From QKTW01 sp052161885 (lineage in GTDB: Bacteria; Bacteroidota; Bacteroidia; Chitinophagales; Chitinophagaceae): DNA of 64,000 bases. The translations under genes were made by a program, and so were the position numbers. The notes beneath the pieces are model-generated. The model ran no database searches. It was not told the origin of the DNA and saw only the letters and a list, made by a program, of their open reading frames with translations. This document shows, piece by piece, positions 50,223-59,527 of the stretch. Each line of letters begins with the position of its first letter. Within the stretch, counting starts at the first letter, position 1. The DNA is taken from assembly GCA_052161885.1 (NCBI GenBank), contig CP197396.1, positions 124,001-188,000 on the forward strand. Reading direction: 5' to 3'.

Positions 50223-50795
50223 TTACATCAGCAGATGTGCGATGGCATCGATATACTCACTGGCGGAAAATCCTTCCAGGCCATTAACACGTGTGGTTAT
50301 GCCCGCTTTATTGAGCAGTACAAAAGATGGAAAACCATTGTGAAAATTCATTTTCTGCGCATCGTTCATATACCGTACCGTGGCAACAGGAAATGTCAGT
50401 TTATGTGCTGTCATATATTCATTAAGCCCGGTGGTCTCAAATGTGACGATCATCAATGAAAAAGCGGGATTGTCTTTAAAATGAGCGGTAATCTCTTTCA
50501 ATTGCTCCAGGTTAAAACACCCGCAGCTCGGATACCAGAAAGCGAGCAGGCAAACTTTGCCTTTGAGTGAATCGTTGGTGATGATACCCCCATCCAAAGC
50601 ATGTGCCAGGAAGGGTTCGTATTTTCTACCGGTATGCACTGTGTTTTTCAGGAAGGACCGGTGCCTCATCTCATCAAAATCTTTGTCGGAAATGGTTTTA
50701 CCAACATATAAGCTGTCGGTTGTCGTTTTTTGTGCCAGGCTTTTTTGTGTCAAAGCTGTAAGCAGACATAAAATGCAGATCAGGGTTTTGCTCAT
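50223..50795 (-). CDS. Secreted redoxin/TlpA-like protein with atypical CGC site
   Basis: This predicted protein has 190 residues, starting at the ATG at 50795 (MSKTLICILCLLTALTQKSL then AQK); the longer frame runs into the low-complexity spacer. The signal peptide is clear. The thioredoxin-like core is visible: LKGKVCLLAFWYPSCGCFNL with a C-G-C site (the usual pattern is W-C-x-x-C), then SLMIVTFETTGLNEYM and HNGFPSFVLLNKAGI (cis-Pro region). The active site CGC differs from the canonical CxxC, so disulfide chemistry may be altered. The protein probably works in the periplasm. Confidence 0.75.
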   Translation of the reverse strand: MSKTLICILCLLTALTQKSLAQKTTTDSLYVGKTISDKDFDEMRHRSFLKNTVHTGRKYEPFLAHALDGGIITNDSLKGKVCLLAFWYPSCGCFNLEQLKEITAHFKDNPAFSLMIVTFETTGLNEYMTAHKLTFPVATVRYMNDAQKMNFHNGFPSFVLLNKAGITTRVNGLEGFSASEYIDAIAHLLM

Positions 50796-50840
50796 AACGG
50801 ATGACGGATAATGAATTACGAATATAATGAAATGCTGAAT

Positions 50841-50853
50841 GTGAAACGTGAAA
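50841..50853. repeat. GTGAAACGTGAAA spacer word (copy 2)
   Basis: Identical to 29479-29491; it lies 46 bases upstream of a - strand start. The surrounding bases (ATGAAATGCTGAATGTGAAACG) are low-complexity words. Confidence 0.5.
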
Positions 50854-50923
50854 TGCGGGTATTGAAATATCACGTTCTAAATTACCGGACAGGTAAATAC
50901 TTTATCTATTGATCAATTAGCGG

Positions 50924-51394
50924 TTAACGCCAGTTTTTATACGGATTCAGGGAAAGATTTGAGTTGTAGTACAGGTTATCACCAGTCACTTCTGCTGCTA
51001 TCCATTCCGGTAGCGGGTATTGCTCTGTTTCACTTTGCAGTTCTATTTCAGCCACAATTAATCCTTCATTATCGCCGGCAAAAACATCTACTTCCCAGAG
51101 GTGGCCCTCGTGCATTATTTCGTAACGCTTCTTGTTGATCTCAGATACTGCAAATCCGTTCAGCAGCTCCGTTGCATCTTTCAGCGGGATTTCATATTCG
51201 TATTCGGCCCTGGTGGCGCCGGTATTAATTCCTTTGATGGTAATAAAGCCTTTTGTATCGCTGATGCGCACCCGTATCGTTTTCTGCGGATCGGTAACGA
51301 TGTAACCCTGGCGTAGTATAAGCGGCTCCGGTTTATTCAGCCTATGCCATGCTTCGTGATTTACGAGGTATTTTCTTTCAATTTCTGTTGCCAT
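50924..51394 (-). CDS. CYTH domain protein (triphosphate tunnel-type)
   Basis: This 156-residue protein begins MATEIERKYLVNHEAW. The signature ExExK (EIERK) is present, followed by RQGYIVTDPQKTIRVRISDT, GFITIKG and the C-terminal VFAGDNEGLIVAEIELQSET. This is the CYTH fold, which hydrolyses or binds triphosphorylated substrates (inorganic triphosphate, thiamine triphosphate) or is adenylate cyclase-like; the substrate is not clear. It is a stand-alone gene. Confidence 0.9.
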   Translation of the reverse strand: MATEIERKYLVNHEAWHRLNKPEPLILRQGYIVTDPQKTIRVRISDTKGFITIKGINTGATRAEYEYEIPLKDATELLNGFAVSEINKKRYEIMHEGHLWEVDVFAGDNEGLIVAEIELQSETEQYPLPEWIAAEVTGDNLYYNSNLSLNPYKNWR

Positions 51395-51426
51395 GTAGGT
51401 ATATAAGGTGTTTTTATTAACAGGTA

Positions 51427-53064
51427 TCAGTTATTCACGTATGTTTCATAAGTGTACGTAAATTTTTTGGTTTCCCCGGCTTTCACTATTAAGTTGAATT
51501 TTAGTGTCTCTGTAGGGTTGACATCTTCTACGCGTACCGAAGAGCGGCTTTTATGAGGCACTTCAGACGACGTGCATTTGCCCTGGATGGTTTTAGAGAT
51601 GGCCATATCGGCATCTTTGCTTTTCGTATTTATTATTGTAACCTCGCATTGCATTGTCACCAGGTTATAGCTGTTTCCGTGTTTTACAGTATAACCGGTT
51701 TTTGTATCGGTTACTTCTTCTTTTTCTTCTACACGGATGTCCGGAGATTCTGTAAGTTTAATGAAACTGCTGAGCCCCTTACCCGTGTATTTAATAAGAT
51801 CCTGGGCCAGCGGTTTTCCGTTCTGCATGATAAGTACCGGACCGGTAGTAAAAGGATAGGAAGTATTGTTCCGGACTTCTATGGAATGATATACATTGTT
51901 ATATCGGGTATCAAACGAATGCGTACTGTTTTGCGGGGAAGTAAGATCGCATTCATAACGGTGCCGAATACTTACATTGGTGTTGAACAGTGTAAAATGT
52001 GCCCGGCTTCCTTTTTCCAGGTCTGTATTTTTTATATTGTAGAAATAGAGGTCTTCAGCAGCCTCTACATTTTTATTCTGCGTTTCACCTGTATTTTCCG
52101 GATTGGGGGCATATTCTGCCGGGACAGCATTTGAAAGACCTTGTGCAGGTATAGCGCTGTTACTGAAATTGGCTGAAAGGCCCGGAGGTGGGGGAATAAG
52201 GGTAAGAAAAGCTGTAAGGGTAGCCGGGCTGCCGGCATATGCGAAGTTGGGCACACCAACAACGAAGTTCATATCCGTATTATGAATGTCTTCTGCATCA
52301 TTGGTCACTTCTGCCTGCAACTTCAGGTGGGCCTCTGTTTCAGAAAGCAGTTCCATCATATATACCGGTGCCCAGGAAATTCCATTCTGTAAATACATCA
52401 TGTTTAAATCCTGGTTACCATCCTTACTGAAATGTACTTTTATCACAGGCTTCACGCTGTAAGACTTTCGTGTTGTAATGTCTGCGGGCTTTGTATCAAA
52501 TTCTATTGTTTTAATAGCTGCCGGGTCTATGCTAATCCATTTGGAAGCTCCCCCGGTATATTTATTGGTTATCTTCAGCGTCAGCATAGGCTGTGTGCCG
52601 GAAGTAATGCTGTAGCGGCTTTCAGATACTTCCATACGTTCAGTTTCTTCCTTTATCATCAGGGGATTCTTAGCATCGTCCGGCAGTTTATAGTCCTCGA
52701 AGATACCTTCGTACGATTTTCCATCATTTGTGGTAATTACTACCGGTTTGCCGGTGTTGCTTGCCAGTAACTCCGGAAAGTTGTTTGCTTTGCGGGATAT
52801 ACGTTCTTCTATCGCTTCTTCTTTACTCGTTACTTTATCTACTTCTGATTGCTGGCCCGAGAACCATAAAGTGCCGAATAGCGCTGCCGGCATTTTATCA
52901 AGTGTATATATCTTATTAGTAACAGGGACTGTACCTTCTTTTATAATGAAGGATTGCCCGTTTTTGAATACGGATACGGATCTGGTTTTAAGTCCGGGCT
53001 GCTGTGCGGACAGGGTTTCTGTGCAAAAGAGCAACATTGCGGATATCAGGAATGGCTTGTGCAT
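51427..53064 (-). CDS. DUF4139 domain secreted protein
   Basis: This 545-residue protein has a signal peptide (PFLISAMLLFCTETLSAQ). The central part carries the DUF4139 signature: LNMMYLQNGISWAPVYMMEL, LQAEVTNDAEDIHNTDMNFV with VVGVPNFAY, and the C-terminal strands (LKFNLIVKAGETKKFTYTYE). In the middle there is a Pro/Asn-rich linker (about 290-340). The function of DUF4139 is unknown; its distribution suggests cell-envelope roles. The gene is transcribed from a 220-base upstream spacer that also contains a terminator. Confidence 0.75.
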   Translation of the reverse strand: MHKPFLISAMLLFCTETLSAQQPGLKTRSVSVFKNGQSFIIKEGTVPVTNKIYTLDKMPAALFGTLWFSGQQSEVDKVTSKEEAIEERISRKANNFPELLASNTGKPVVITTNDGKSYEGIFEDYKLPDDAKNPLMIKEETERMEVSESRYSITSGTQPMLTLKITNKYTGGASKWISIDPAAIKTIEFDTKPADITTRKSYSVKPVIKVHFSKDGNQDLNMMYLQNGISWAPVYMMELLSETEAHLKLQAEVTNDAEDIHNTDMNFVVGVPNFAYAGSPATLTAFLTLIPPPPGLSANFSNSAIPAQGLSNAVPAEYAPNPENTGETQNKNVEAAEDLYFYNIKNTDLEKGSRAHFTLFNTNVSIRHRYECDLTSPQNSTHSFDTRYNNVYHSIEVRNNTSYPFTTGPVLIMQNGKPLAQDLIKYTGKGLSSFIKLTESPDIRVEEKEEVTDTKTGYTVKHGNSYNLVTMQCEVTIINTKSKDADMAISKTIQGKCTSSEVPHKSRSSVRVEDVNPTETLKFNLIVKAGETKKFTYTYETYVNN

Positions 53065-53230
53065 ATTACAGTATATCTTGCTTAATCGGTTGATTTGTAA
53101 TATGAAATATACGCATTTATATCATCTCCCAATGATAGCTTTATATATGCGATGGGCAAAAGCGGATAAGTGCGTGAGCTTAGCTGAGATGTGCTCCTGA
53201 TAAGGTACGGTGAAGGCCGCCGGTAGTTAA

Positions 53231-53264
53231 AAAAAATGCCGGTCCATAAGGACCGGCATTTTTT
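53231..53264 (-). terminator. Strong terminator after the 3-hydroxyacyl-CoA dehydrogenase gene
   Basis: Perfect stem AAAAAATGCCGGTCC / GGACCGGCATTTTTT (15 bp) with loop ATAA. It lies 20 bases past the stop on the - strand and, with A/T tracts on both sides, would work in both directions. Confidence 0.88.
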
Positions 53265-53284
53265 ATAGAATGGGAGCTCTCTGG

Positions 53285-54202
53285 TTAGAGTTTCCACTGT
53301 TTGCCTTTAAAACGGTCGGCTACTACGAGGTCTTTGCTGCCCGGAGTGTATTTGTAAAAACCTTCTCCGGATTTAGCACCCAGGAACCCGGCCTGAACCA
53401 TATTGGCCAGGAGGGTAGCAGGAGCATATTTCTGGTTGCCAAAGCCCATGTGAAGTACATTCATAATGCTGAGGCAAGTGTCAAGACCTATGAAGTCTGC
53501 AAGCTGCAGCGGGCCCATAGGGTGAGCCATACCGAGCTTCATGATCGTATCGATTTCTTCTACGCCGGCAACACCTTCCTGCAGTGCAAGGATAGCTTCA
53601 TTGATCAGCGGCATAAGGATACGGTTGGAGATAAAACCAGGGTAGTCATTAACCACGCAAGGTACTTTGCCCAGGTACTTAGACAGATCGTATACAACCT
53701 GTGTTACTTCAGGAGCTGTAGCATAGCCATTGATGATTTCTACGAGTTTCATTACCGGTACCGGGTTCATAAAATGCATACCGATTACTTTGGTAGGGCG
53801 CTTTGTGAAAGAACCAATGCGTGTAATGGAAATAGAAGAAGTGTTGGTAGCAAGAATAGCATGTTCCGGAGACAGCGTATCCAGCTGCTGGAAGATTTTG
53901 ATCTTCAGGTCGATGTTTTCAGTAGCGGCTTCAACTATCAGGTCTGCATCTTTTACGGCCTCAGCCATATCAGTGTAGGTAGTGATGTTGGCCAGTGCTG
54001 TCTGTTTTGCATCTTCTGTAAGTGCATTTTTAGAGATCTGGCGGTCCATGTTCTTACCGATAGTCGCTAAGGCTTTGTCCAGTGCAGTCTGGTTAATGTC
54101 CATCATATGCACTTTAAAGCCGCTTTGGGCGAAAACGTGGCAGATACCATTCCCCATGGTTCCTGAGCCAATTACTGTAACTGTTTTTAACTGCTGTAAC
54201 AT
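53285..54202 (-). CDS. 3-hydroxybutyryl-CoA (3-hydroxyacyl-CoA) dehydrogenase
   Basis: This predicted protein has 305 residues from the ATG at 54202 (MLQQLKTVTVIGSGTMGNG); the start at 54271 adds 23 residues with an unusual repeated MLQQ. The NAD site GSGTMGNGICHVFAQSG, the HxxxxP-containing IGMHFMNPVPVMKLVEI and the C-terminal domain with GPLQLADFIGLD are those of the HBD family. It oxidises 3-hydroxyacyl-CoA in beta-oxidation or butyrate/polyhydroxybutyrate metabolism. It is a single gene between two terminators or spacers. Confidence 0.92.
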   Translation of the reverse strand: MLQQLKTVTVIGSGTMGNGICHVFAQSGFKVHMMDINQTALDKALATIGKNMDRQISKNALTEDAKQTALANITTYTDMAEAVKDADLIVEAATENIDLKIKIFQQLDTLSPEHAILATNTSSISITRIGSFTKRPTKVIGMHFMNPVPVMKLVEIINGYATAPEVTQVVYDLSKYLGKVPCVVNDYPGFISNRILMPLINEAILALQEGVAGVEEIDTIMKLGMAHPMGPLQLADFIGLDTCLSIMNVLHMGFGNQKYAPATLLANMVQAGFLGAKSGEGFYKYTPGSKDLVVADRFKGKQWKL

Positions 54203-54464
54203 GTTGGAAATATTTGTGTCTATACCGGCATTTTCAATCTTTACCGGATTTTCCTGCACTTGTTGTAACATTGAAAAATATTTTTAAAACGCGGCAAGGT
54301 AACAATTTCTTAATAATACCAGCATTAATTATTTTGCTCTTAACATATTAATTAACAACCGGGTTTTAGGAAAAAATTAGCACCATATCTTTATGGAAAT
54401 CAGCCCCGGCAGGATTTTATTGTTTACATTTGGTAACATGCGATAAAGGCTTATAGATAAGTAC

Positions 54465-57074
54465 ATGAACATACAGCGCGCCACACCTTACAACGAATTC
54501 TTAGCTAAACTCATTTTTCTTATTCTCCCGACAACCCTCGTCGGTTATTTCCTTTTATACAATGCCAATCACTATTACTCTCAGTTGGGTGACCAGGTAT
54601 TGAAGCAAACGCTTTACTTCACTATAGGTATGGCGGGCGGTGCATTATTCTATGCATTCCGTTTCCGTTTTTTGCCTACGTTCCTGCTGCTCATTTTCGG
54701 GTTGTATACGGTATACAAAGGCCTGGATAAAATGGCCGTAGGTGAGTTTGATGCGTTCTTTATATCGGTGCAGTTCTGGGTATTTGCTATACTTTTTACC
54801 GGAGGCTGGCTTGTCGGCTGGGGATTTATCCGTGTACGCTATTGGGCAATTATTATTTCAGCGGTATTGCTGGTAAGCTGCATTCTTATGATTGCCAAAG
54901 GCAATATAGACAATGTGCGCATGCTGCTCATGGCTTTTGCGCCGGCTGTGCTGTATGCAGTTTATATCATTTTTACGGCAGAGCAGATATATAATTATAA
55001 AGATAAATCCCAGAAGTTCTGGTGGTTCCTTACCCGCAGAGTAATACTGTTCGGCGTACTGGCGGTACTGCTACTCGGAGGAGTGGTGTACCTGATGCGC
55101 GGAGAGATCAAAGAAACCGTAGACAATTTTGGCGGCGGCGGTAAGGACGGCAAAAACAACATGCTGAAAAAGGACAAGAACGGTGATTTTGACCTGAAAG
55201 ATTATTCACGCCTCAGCAGCAGCCTGGGCCGCAGCAATGACCTGTTGTTCTGCGCGCATATCGACAATTATTTTGAAGGAACAGACGTTCCCAACCCACT
55301 TTACCTCACTGCATTTTATTATACAAAATTTGATACGCTTACGGAGACATTTGAGCGGGACTCGCTTATTCCCAGTAACGACCTGTTTGAGCCAAATCCT
55401 GCATCATTATCACTTTTTGCTACAAAGACAGATTCTTCGGTAATCAGGAACGCCCAGGGGCCAAAGCTGCGCCGCACGGTAGACATGGAAGTATACAGCA
55501 AAAAGCTGTCGCCCAATACTTACCTGGCACCCAGTACCGGCTTTTTTGTGCAGCCAATAACGGTAGAAAAAGATTTCCGGGACGAGTTTAAATCGGCTTT
55601 CCGTGCCAAAAGCTATGTAAGTGAACTGAACAGCGCCTATTTCGTCTATAATGCACCCGATCCGCAGATAAAGCTGTTCCAGGAAAAAAGATTTGAAGTG
55701 CTGCGTAAAGTGCTGAACTATGAAGGCACCGATCCGCAGGTGATGAAATATTACACCTTCATGCCCGGAGACGCCAAGTTTCGTAGTATCTCCGACCTGG
55801 CCCATAAAGTAACTGCAAATGCCAGGACACCTGTAGATAAGGTGATTGCCATCCGCGATTACTTCCTGTCGAAAAACGATAATGGTGAACCGCTGTATAA
55901 ATACACCGACAACCCCGGTGTGCCGGATATCCCGAGTGCCTCCAAGCTGATGTACTTCCTTTTTGAAAACCATAAAGGGTATTGTGCTTATTATGCAGGC
56001 GCTACATTGTTCATGCTGCGTTCCCTGGGCATACCGTCACGTATTGCTGTTGGTTTTCTTACTGTAGACCGCAGCGATAAAAACAAAGGCTGGTACTGGT
56101 ATTATGCAGATCAGGCACATGCCTGGGTGCAGGTTTACTTCCCCGGTTATGGCTGGCTTGATTTTGACACAACCGTGGGCAACAGTGATGCACAGGAGAG
56201 TCCGCAGCCCGACCAGACACCGCCTATGCAACCGCCTAAAGCGTATCTCGCAGCATCAGGCATCATTACAGACGTAGATACGGCAAAAAAAATATTGAAG
56301 CTGAACCTGCGCCATATCGTATTTCATGATAAGGTCTACGATCTTAAAACACCTGCTCCGGTTACAATGGACGTACATATTGCGGCCATTCGCCGGGATA
56401 GTATAGATGTGCCGCTCAGCACTGTACAGAAAGGCGAAGACGCCACAGCTGTTTCTTATGCAGAGGCGTTTAAAAAACTGGAAGAAACGCCGGGAGAATC
56501 GGCAGAAACATTACTCAAACGTTTCCCTGATCCGGAACCGATAGATGAAGTATACCTGAAACGCCAGGACGTAAAACAACCGGAACCCAAGCCAGAGCCT
56601 CAGCAAAAGTCAGTTACCGTATCTGCAAAGCAGGTGTTGTTAACAACAGGCATAATAGCTGCGGTGCTGCTTCTTTTGTTCTTCCTGCTGCCGGTGCTGG
56701 TATATAATTATTATATGCTGCGTTACCGAAATGCCGGAACAGATAATGCAAAAGCATACTGGGCTTACCGCGGCATACATTTTTACCTGCACCAGGCGGG
56801 TATCTTCCGGAACAGGCTTACACCAATGCAGTATGCACGGAATGTGATAGACCTGCAGATGGGAACCAACTTAAGCGGCTTTATGAACATTTACCTGAAA
56901 GGGAAGTACGCCAAACAGCAGCTGACAGCGCAGGAACAGGCGACACTCAATGGTTTTGTAAAACCGTTTATTAAGGCGGTACGTGTACGGATTAAGGCCG
57001 GCCAACGCTTTAAAGGGTTCATCAACCCATTCAGGACCATAGCATTCTTTATGCAGCCGGGCGAGGATGAATAA
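54465..57074 (+). CDS. Membrane-anchored transglutaminase-like protein (TgpA type)
   Basis: This predicted protein has 869 residues. About five to seven membrane helices lie at the N-terminus (LIFLILPTTLVGYFLL, ALFYAFRFRFLPTFLLLIFG and more). The periplasmic transglutaminase-like domain holds the catalytic triad: C507 in GYCAYYA, H552 in AHAWVQVYF and D566/D568 in WLDFDTT. A second hydrophobic helix (VLLTTGIIAAVLLLLFFLLP, about 725-745) and a C-terminal DUF4129-like domain follow. Such proteins are found with peptidoglycan or exported-protein processing genes. Here PBP1A follows 129 bases downstream. Confidence 0.8.
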   Translation: MNIQRATPYNEFLAKLIFLILPTTLVGYFLLYNANHYYSQLGDQVLKQTLYFTIGMAGGALFYAFRFRFLPTFLLLIFGLYTVYKGLDKMAVGEFDAFFISVQFWVFAILFTGGWLVGWGFIRVRYWAIIISAVLLVSCILMIAKGNIDNVRMLLMAFAPAVLYAVYIIFTAEQIYNYKDKSQKFWWFLTRRVILFGVLAVLLLGGVVYLMRGEIKETVDNFGGGGKDGKNNMLKKDKNGDFDLKDYSRLSSSLGRSNDLLFCAHIDNYFEGTDVPNPLYLTAFYYTKFDTLTETFERDSLIPSNDLFEPNPASLSLFATKTDSSVIRNAQGPKLRRTVDMEVYSKKLSPNTYLAPSTGFFVQPITVEKDFRDEFKSAFRAKSYVSELNSAYFVYNAPDPQIKLFQEKRFEVLRKVLNYEGTDPQVMKYYTFMPGDAKFRSISDLAHKVTANARTPVDKVIAIRDYFLSKNDNGEPLYKYTDNPGVPDIPSASKLMYFLFENHKGYCAYYAGATLFMLRSLGIPSRIAVGFLTVDRSDKNKGWYWYYADQAHAWVQVYFPGYGWLDFDTTVGNSDAQESPQPDQTPPMQPPKAYLAASGIITDVDTAKKILKLNLRHIVFHDKVYDLKTPAPVTMDVHIAAIRRDSIDVPLSTVQKGEDATAVSYAEAFKKLEETPGESAETLLKRFPDPEPIDEVYLKRQDVKQPEPKPEPQQKSVTVSAKQVLLTTGIIAAVLLLLFFLLPVLVYNYYMLRYRNAGTDNAKAYWAYRGIHFYLHQAGIFRNRLTPMQYARNVIDLQMGTNLSGFMNIYLKGKYAKQQLTAQEQATLNGFVKPFIKAVRVRIKAGQRFKGFINPFRTIAFFMQPGEDE

Positions 57075-57129
57075 ACATTAAAACGATTTCACAGGGTACA
57101 ATTGCCACCCTGCCAATGAATAAAAATGA

Positions 57130-57137
57130 TAGCTTTG
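57130..57137 (+). promoter_or_regulatory. -7 box upstream of PBP1A
   Basis: TAGCTTTG matches TAnnTTTG and lies 66 bases before the ATG at 57204. A TTG 25 bases upstream may be the -33 element, but the spacing is long. Confidence 0.45.
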
Positions 57138-57150
57138 CGGATGATTGTGG

Positions 57151-57168
57151 TGTAAAACATGTTTTACA
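57151..57168. promoter_or_regulatory. 18-bp perfect palindrome, candidate operator
   Basis: TGTAAAACATGTTTTACA is its own reverse complement. It lies 13 bases after the -7 box and 36 bases before the PBP1A start, where a repressor could block transcription. No regulator gene is next to it. Confidence 0.5.
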
Positions 57169-57203
57169 TCGTAATGGCAAATTGAACCAAAAAATTTTAA
57201 GAC

Positions 57204-59477
57204 ATGAAGCGTTCGGTACGCATTCTGTGGCGGGTCTTTATTATCAGTGTTATAGCTTTTAACCTGCTGATCCTGCTCATTAACATGGGCTGGCTTGGCT
57301 ACATGCCGTCTAAAGACGCCTATGAAAATCCCAGCAGCGCACTTTCTTCTGAAGTGTATGCAGCTGACGGCACTTTGCTGGGACGGTATTTTGTACAAGA
57401 CCGGTCCAACAGTACCTATAGTGAAATATCACCCAATGTGATCAATGCATTGGTTGCAACAGAGGATGAGCGTTTCTATGATCACTCAGGGATAGACCCG
57501 ATAGCCACTGCCGCTATACCATTTTATATAATCCGGGGCAGTAAGCGAGGTTCTTCAACTATTACACAACAGTTGGCCAAAAACCTTTTCGGTCGCCAGC
57601 ATGCCAATATTTTTACGCTCCCCATCATTAAACTGAAAGAGTGGGTGATGGCTGTAAAACTGGAGCGCAACCTGACGAAGAACGAAATTATCACGCTTTA
57701 TCTCAATACAGTTCCTTTCCCGGATAATGTATACGGTATCAAAAACGCTTCTCTTACATTCTTTAATAAAACACCGGACGAACTTACAGTAGATGAAGCT
57801 GCTGTGCTGGTGGCTACATTGAAGGGTAACACTGTTTATAATCCGCGCACACACCCGGACCGTGCGAAAGAACGCCGTAACACCGTACTGGCGTTGATGG
57901 CCCAGAATGGTAAAATCACCCAGGCCCAGGCTTCCGAACTGCAGCAGAAACCGGTAACGCTGGATTATCACAAGATCGATTATCATGAAGGTATTGCCCC
58001 TTATTTCCGCCAGGTAGTGGAACAGGATGTAAAGAAAATCCTGAAGGATATTAAAAAGCCGGGTAGCGACGAGCCTTATGATCTTTATAAAGATGGCCTG
58101 AAGATTTACACAACCATTGATATGCGCATGCAGCGCTATGCGGAGCAGGCAGTGGAAGAGCATTTTACAAGTCTCCAGAAACAGTTTTCTGCCCAGTCGG
58201 GGTATAAAGACGGCAGCGTATGGGTCAAAAATAAAGATGCGGTAAAGGCATTAGGTAAACTGATAAAAGGTTGTGACCGTTATTCAGATCTTAAAGAAGA
58301 GGGCAAGAGTGAAGAGGAGATCATGCAGATACTGAATAGGCCGGTTAAGATGAAAGTATTCGCCTGGACTCGCAATCATATGAGGGATACGGTTATGAGC
58401 CCTATAGACTCCATAAAGTATATGCGTATGTTCCTGCAGGCAGGTTTTATGGCCATGGATCCTTTCACCGGCGAAGTGAAAGCCTGGGTAGGCGGCATCA
58501 ATCACGATTACTTTCAGTACGATCACGTAAATATCAATACCAAACGCCAGGTAGGGTCTACTATCAAGCCCTTGCTGTATTGCCTTGCCGTAAATAGCGG
58601 ATTCTCTCCCTGCGGCACCGTATCTACAGCCCCGCAGCTGTTTGACGGGTATAAAACGCCGTATGATGCCGGTGGCTCAGGTGGAAATGTGAGCATGAGC
58701 AAAGCACTGGCCAAATCCATTAACAACGCAGCTCTTTTCCTGCTGAAGCAGGTGGGCATTAACGCTTTTGTGGATTTTGTACATAAATGCGGTATCAGCA
58801 GCAATATTGACAAGGTACCGGCCTCTGCACTGGGGGTTGGTGATGTGTCGCTGTATGAAATGCTGGGTGCTTATACAATGTTCCCTTCAGGCGGTATCAA
58901 CACACAGCCGCTTTATATTACCAAGATTGAAGACAAGAACGGCAACCTCGTAAAGAACTTTGTACCTGTGCAGAAAGAGGTTATAAACCCGCAGACAGCA
59001 TTTAAAATGGTAAAAATGATGCGCGGTGTTATTGATTTCGGTACGGGACACCGTATGCGTTCGCAGTACGGTCTTACATCAGATATTGCCGGAAAGACAG
59101 GTACCACCAACCGTCAGGCCGATGCCTGGTTCATCGGTTATACGCCACAGCTGCTTTGCGGCGCATGGGTAGGCTGCGACGACCGTTTCCTGAGTTTCCA
59201 TTCAGAAGCGCTTGGTCAGGGTGCGGCTGCAGCACTGCCTATATGGGCCTTTTTCATGAAACATGTCTACAATGATAAAACGCTGGACATAAAACAGGAT
59301 ATGCGTTTTAAAGAGCCGGATAATTTTGACGACTGTAATGTAACTGATCCTACCAGCCTGGATCGCGCGGGGCTGAATGATGCCAATGTGCCTTCAGACA
59401 GTTCGGATAATGAGCAGGCACCAATAGTGCCGGCAGCAGATGATTATGGCCAGCAAACGGATAACGGCGGGCAATAG
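57204..59477 (+). CDS. Class A penicillin-binding protein (PBP1A type)
   Basis: This is a 757-residue bifunctional PBP. One membrane helix (VFIISVIAFNLLILLI) is followed by the GT51 domain with EDERFYDHSG (catalytic E87), GSSTITQQLAKNLF and KLERNLTKNEIITLYLNTV. The transpeptidase carries S452-T-I-K455, S505-I-N507 and K631-T-G-T. The tail (about 730-757) is acidic and disordered. It synthesises and crosslinks peptidoglycan. The HD-domain gene follows 50 bases downstream. Confidence 0.93.
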   Translation: MKRSVRILWRVFIISVIAFNLLILLINMGWLGYMPSKDAYENPSSALSSEVYAADGTLLGRYFVQDRSNSTYSEISPNVINALVATEDERFYDHSGIDPIATAAIPFYIIRGSKRGSSTITQQLAKNLFGRQHANIFTLPIIKLKEWVMAVKLERNLTKNEIITLYLNTVPFPDNVYGIKNASLTFFNKTPDELTVDEAAVLVATLKGNTVYNPRTHPDRAKERRNTVLALMAQNGKITQAQASELQQKPVTLDYHKIDYHEGIAPYFRQVVEQDVKKILKDIKKPGSDEPYDLYKDGLKIYTTIDMRMQRYAEQAVEEHFTSLQKQFSAQSGYKDGSVWVKNKDAVKALGKLIKGCDRYSDLKEEGKSEEEIMQILNRPVKMKVFAWTRNHMRDTVMSPIDSIKYMRMFLQAGFMAMDPFTGEVKAWVGGINHDYFQYDHVNINTKRQVGSTIKPLLYCLAVNSGFSPCGTVSTAPQLFDGYKTPYDAGGSGGNVSMSKALAKSINNAALFLLKQVGINAFVDFVHKCGISSNIDKVPASALGVGDVSLYEMLGAYTMFPSGGINTQPLYITKIEDKNGNLVKNFVPVQKEVINPQTAFKMVKMMRGVIDFGTGHRMRSQYGLTSDIAGKTGTTNRQADAWFIGYTPQLLCGAWVGCDDRFLSFHSEALGQGAAAALPIWAFFMKHVYNDKTLDIKQDMRFKEPDNFDDCNVTDPTSLDRAGLNDANVPSDSSDNEQAPIVPAADDYGQQTDNGGQ

Positions 59478-59527
59478 CGGCAGTACTTCAGATGATTTTT
59501 ACTACGTAAGAAAAAAGAAGCGATTCA

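Noticed and set aside
54203..54271. N-terminal extension of the 3-hydroxyacyl-CoA dehydrogenase from an upstream ATG
   Set aside because: The added 23 residues are not typical for the family, whose NAD-binding motif starts close to the N-terminus; start at 54202 preferred, but not proven.
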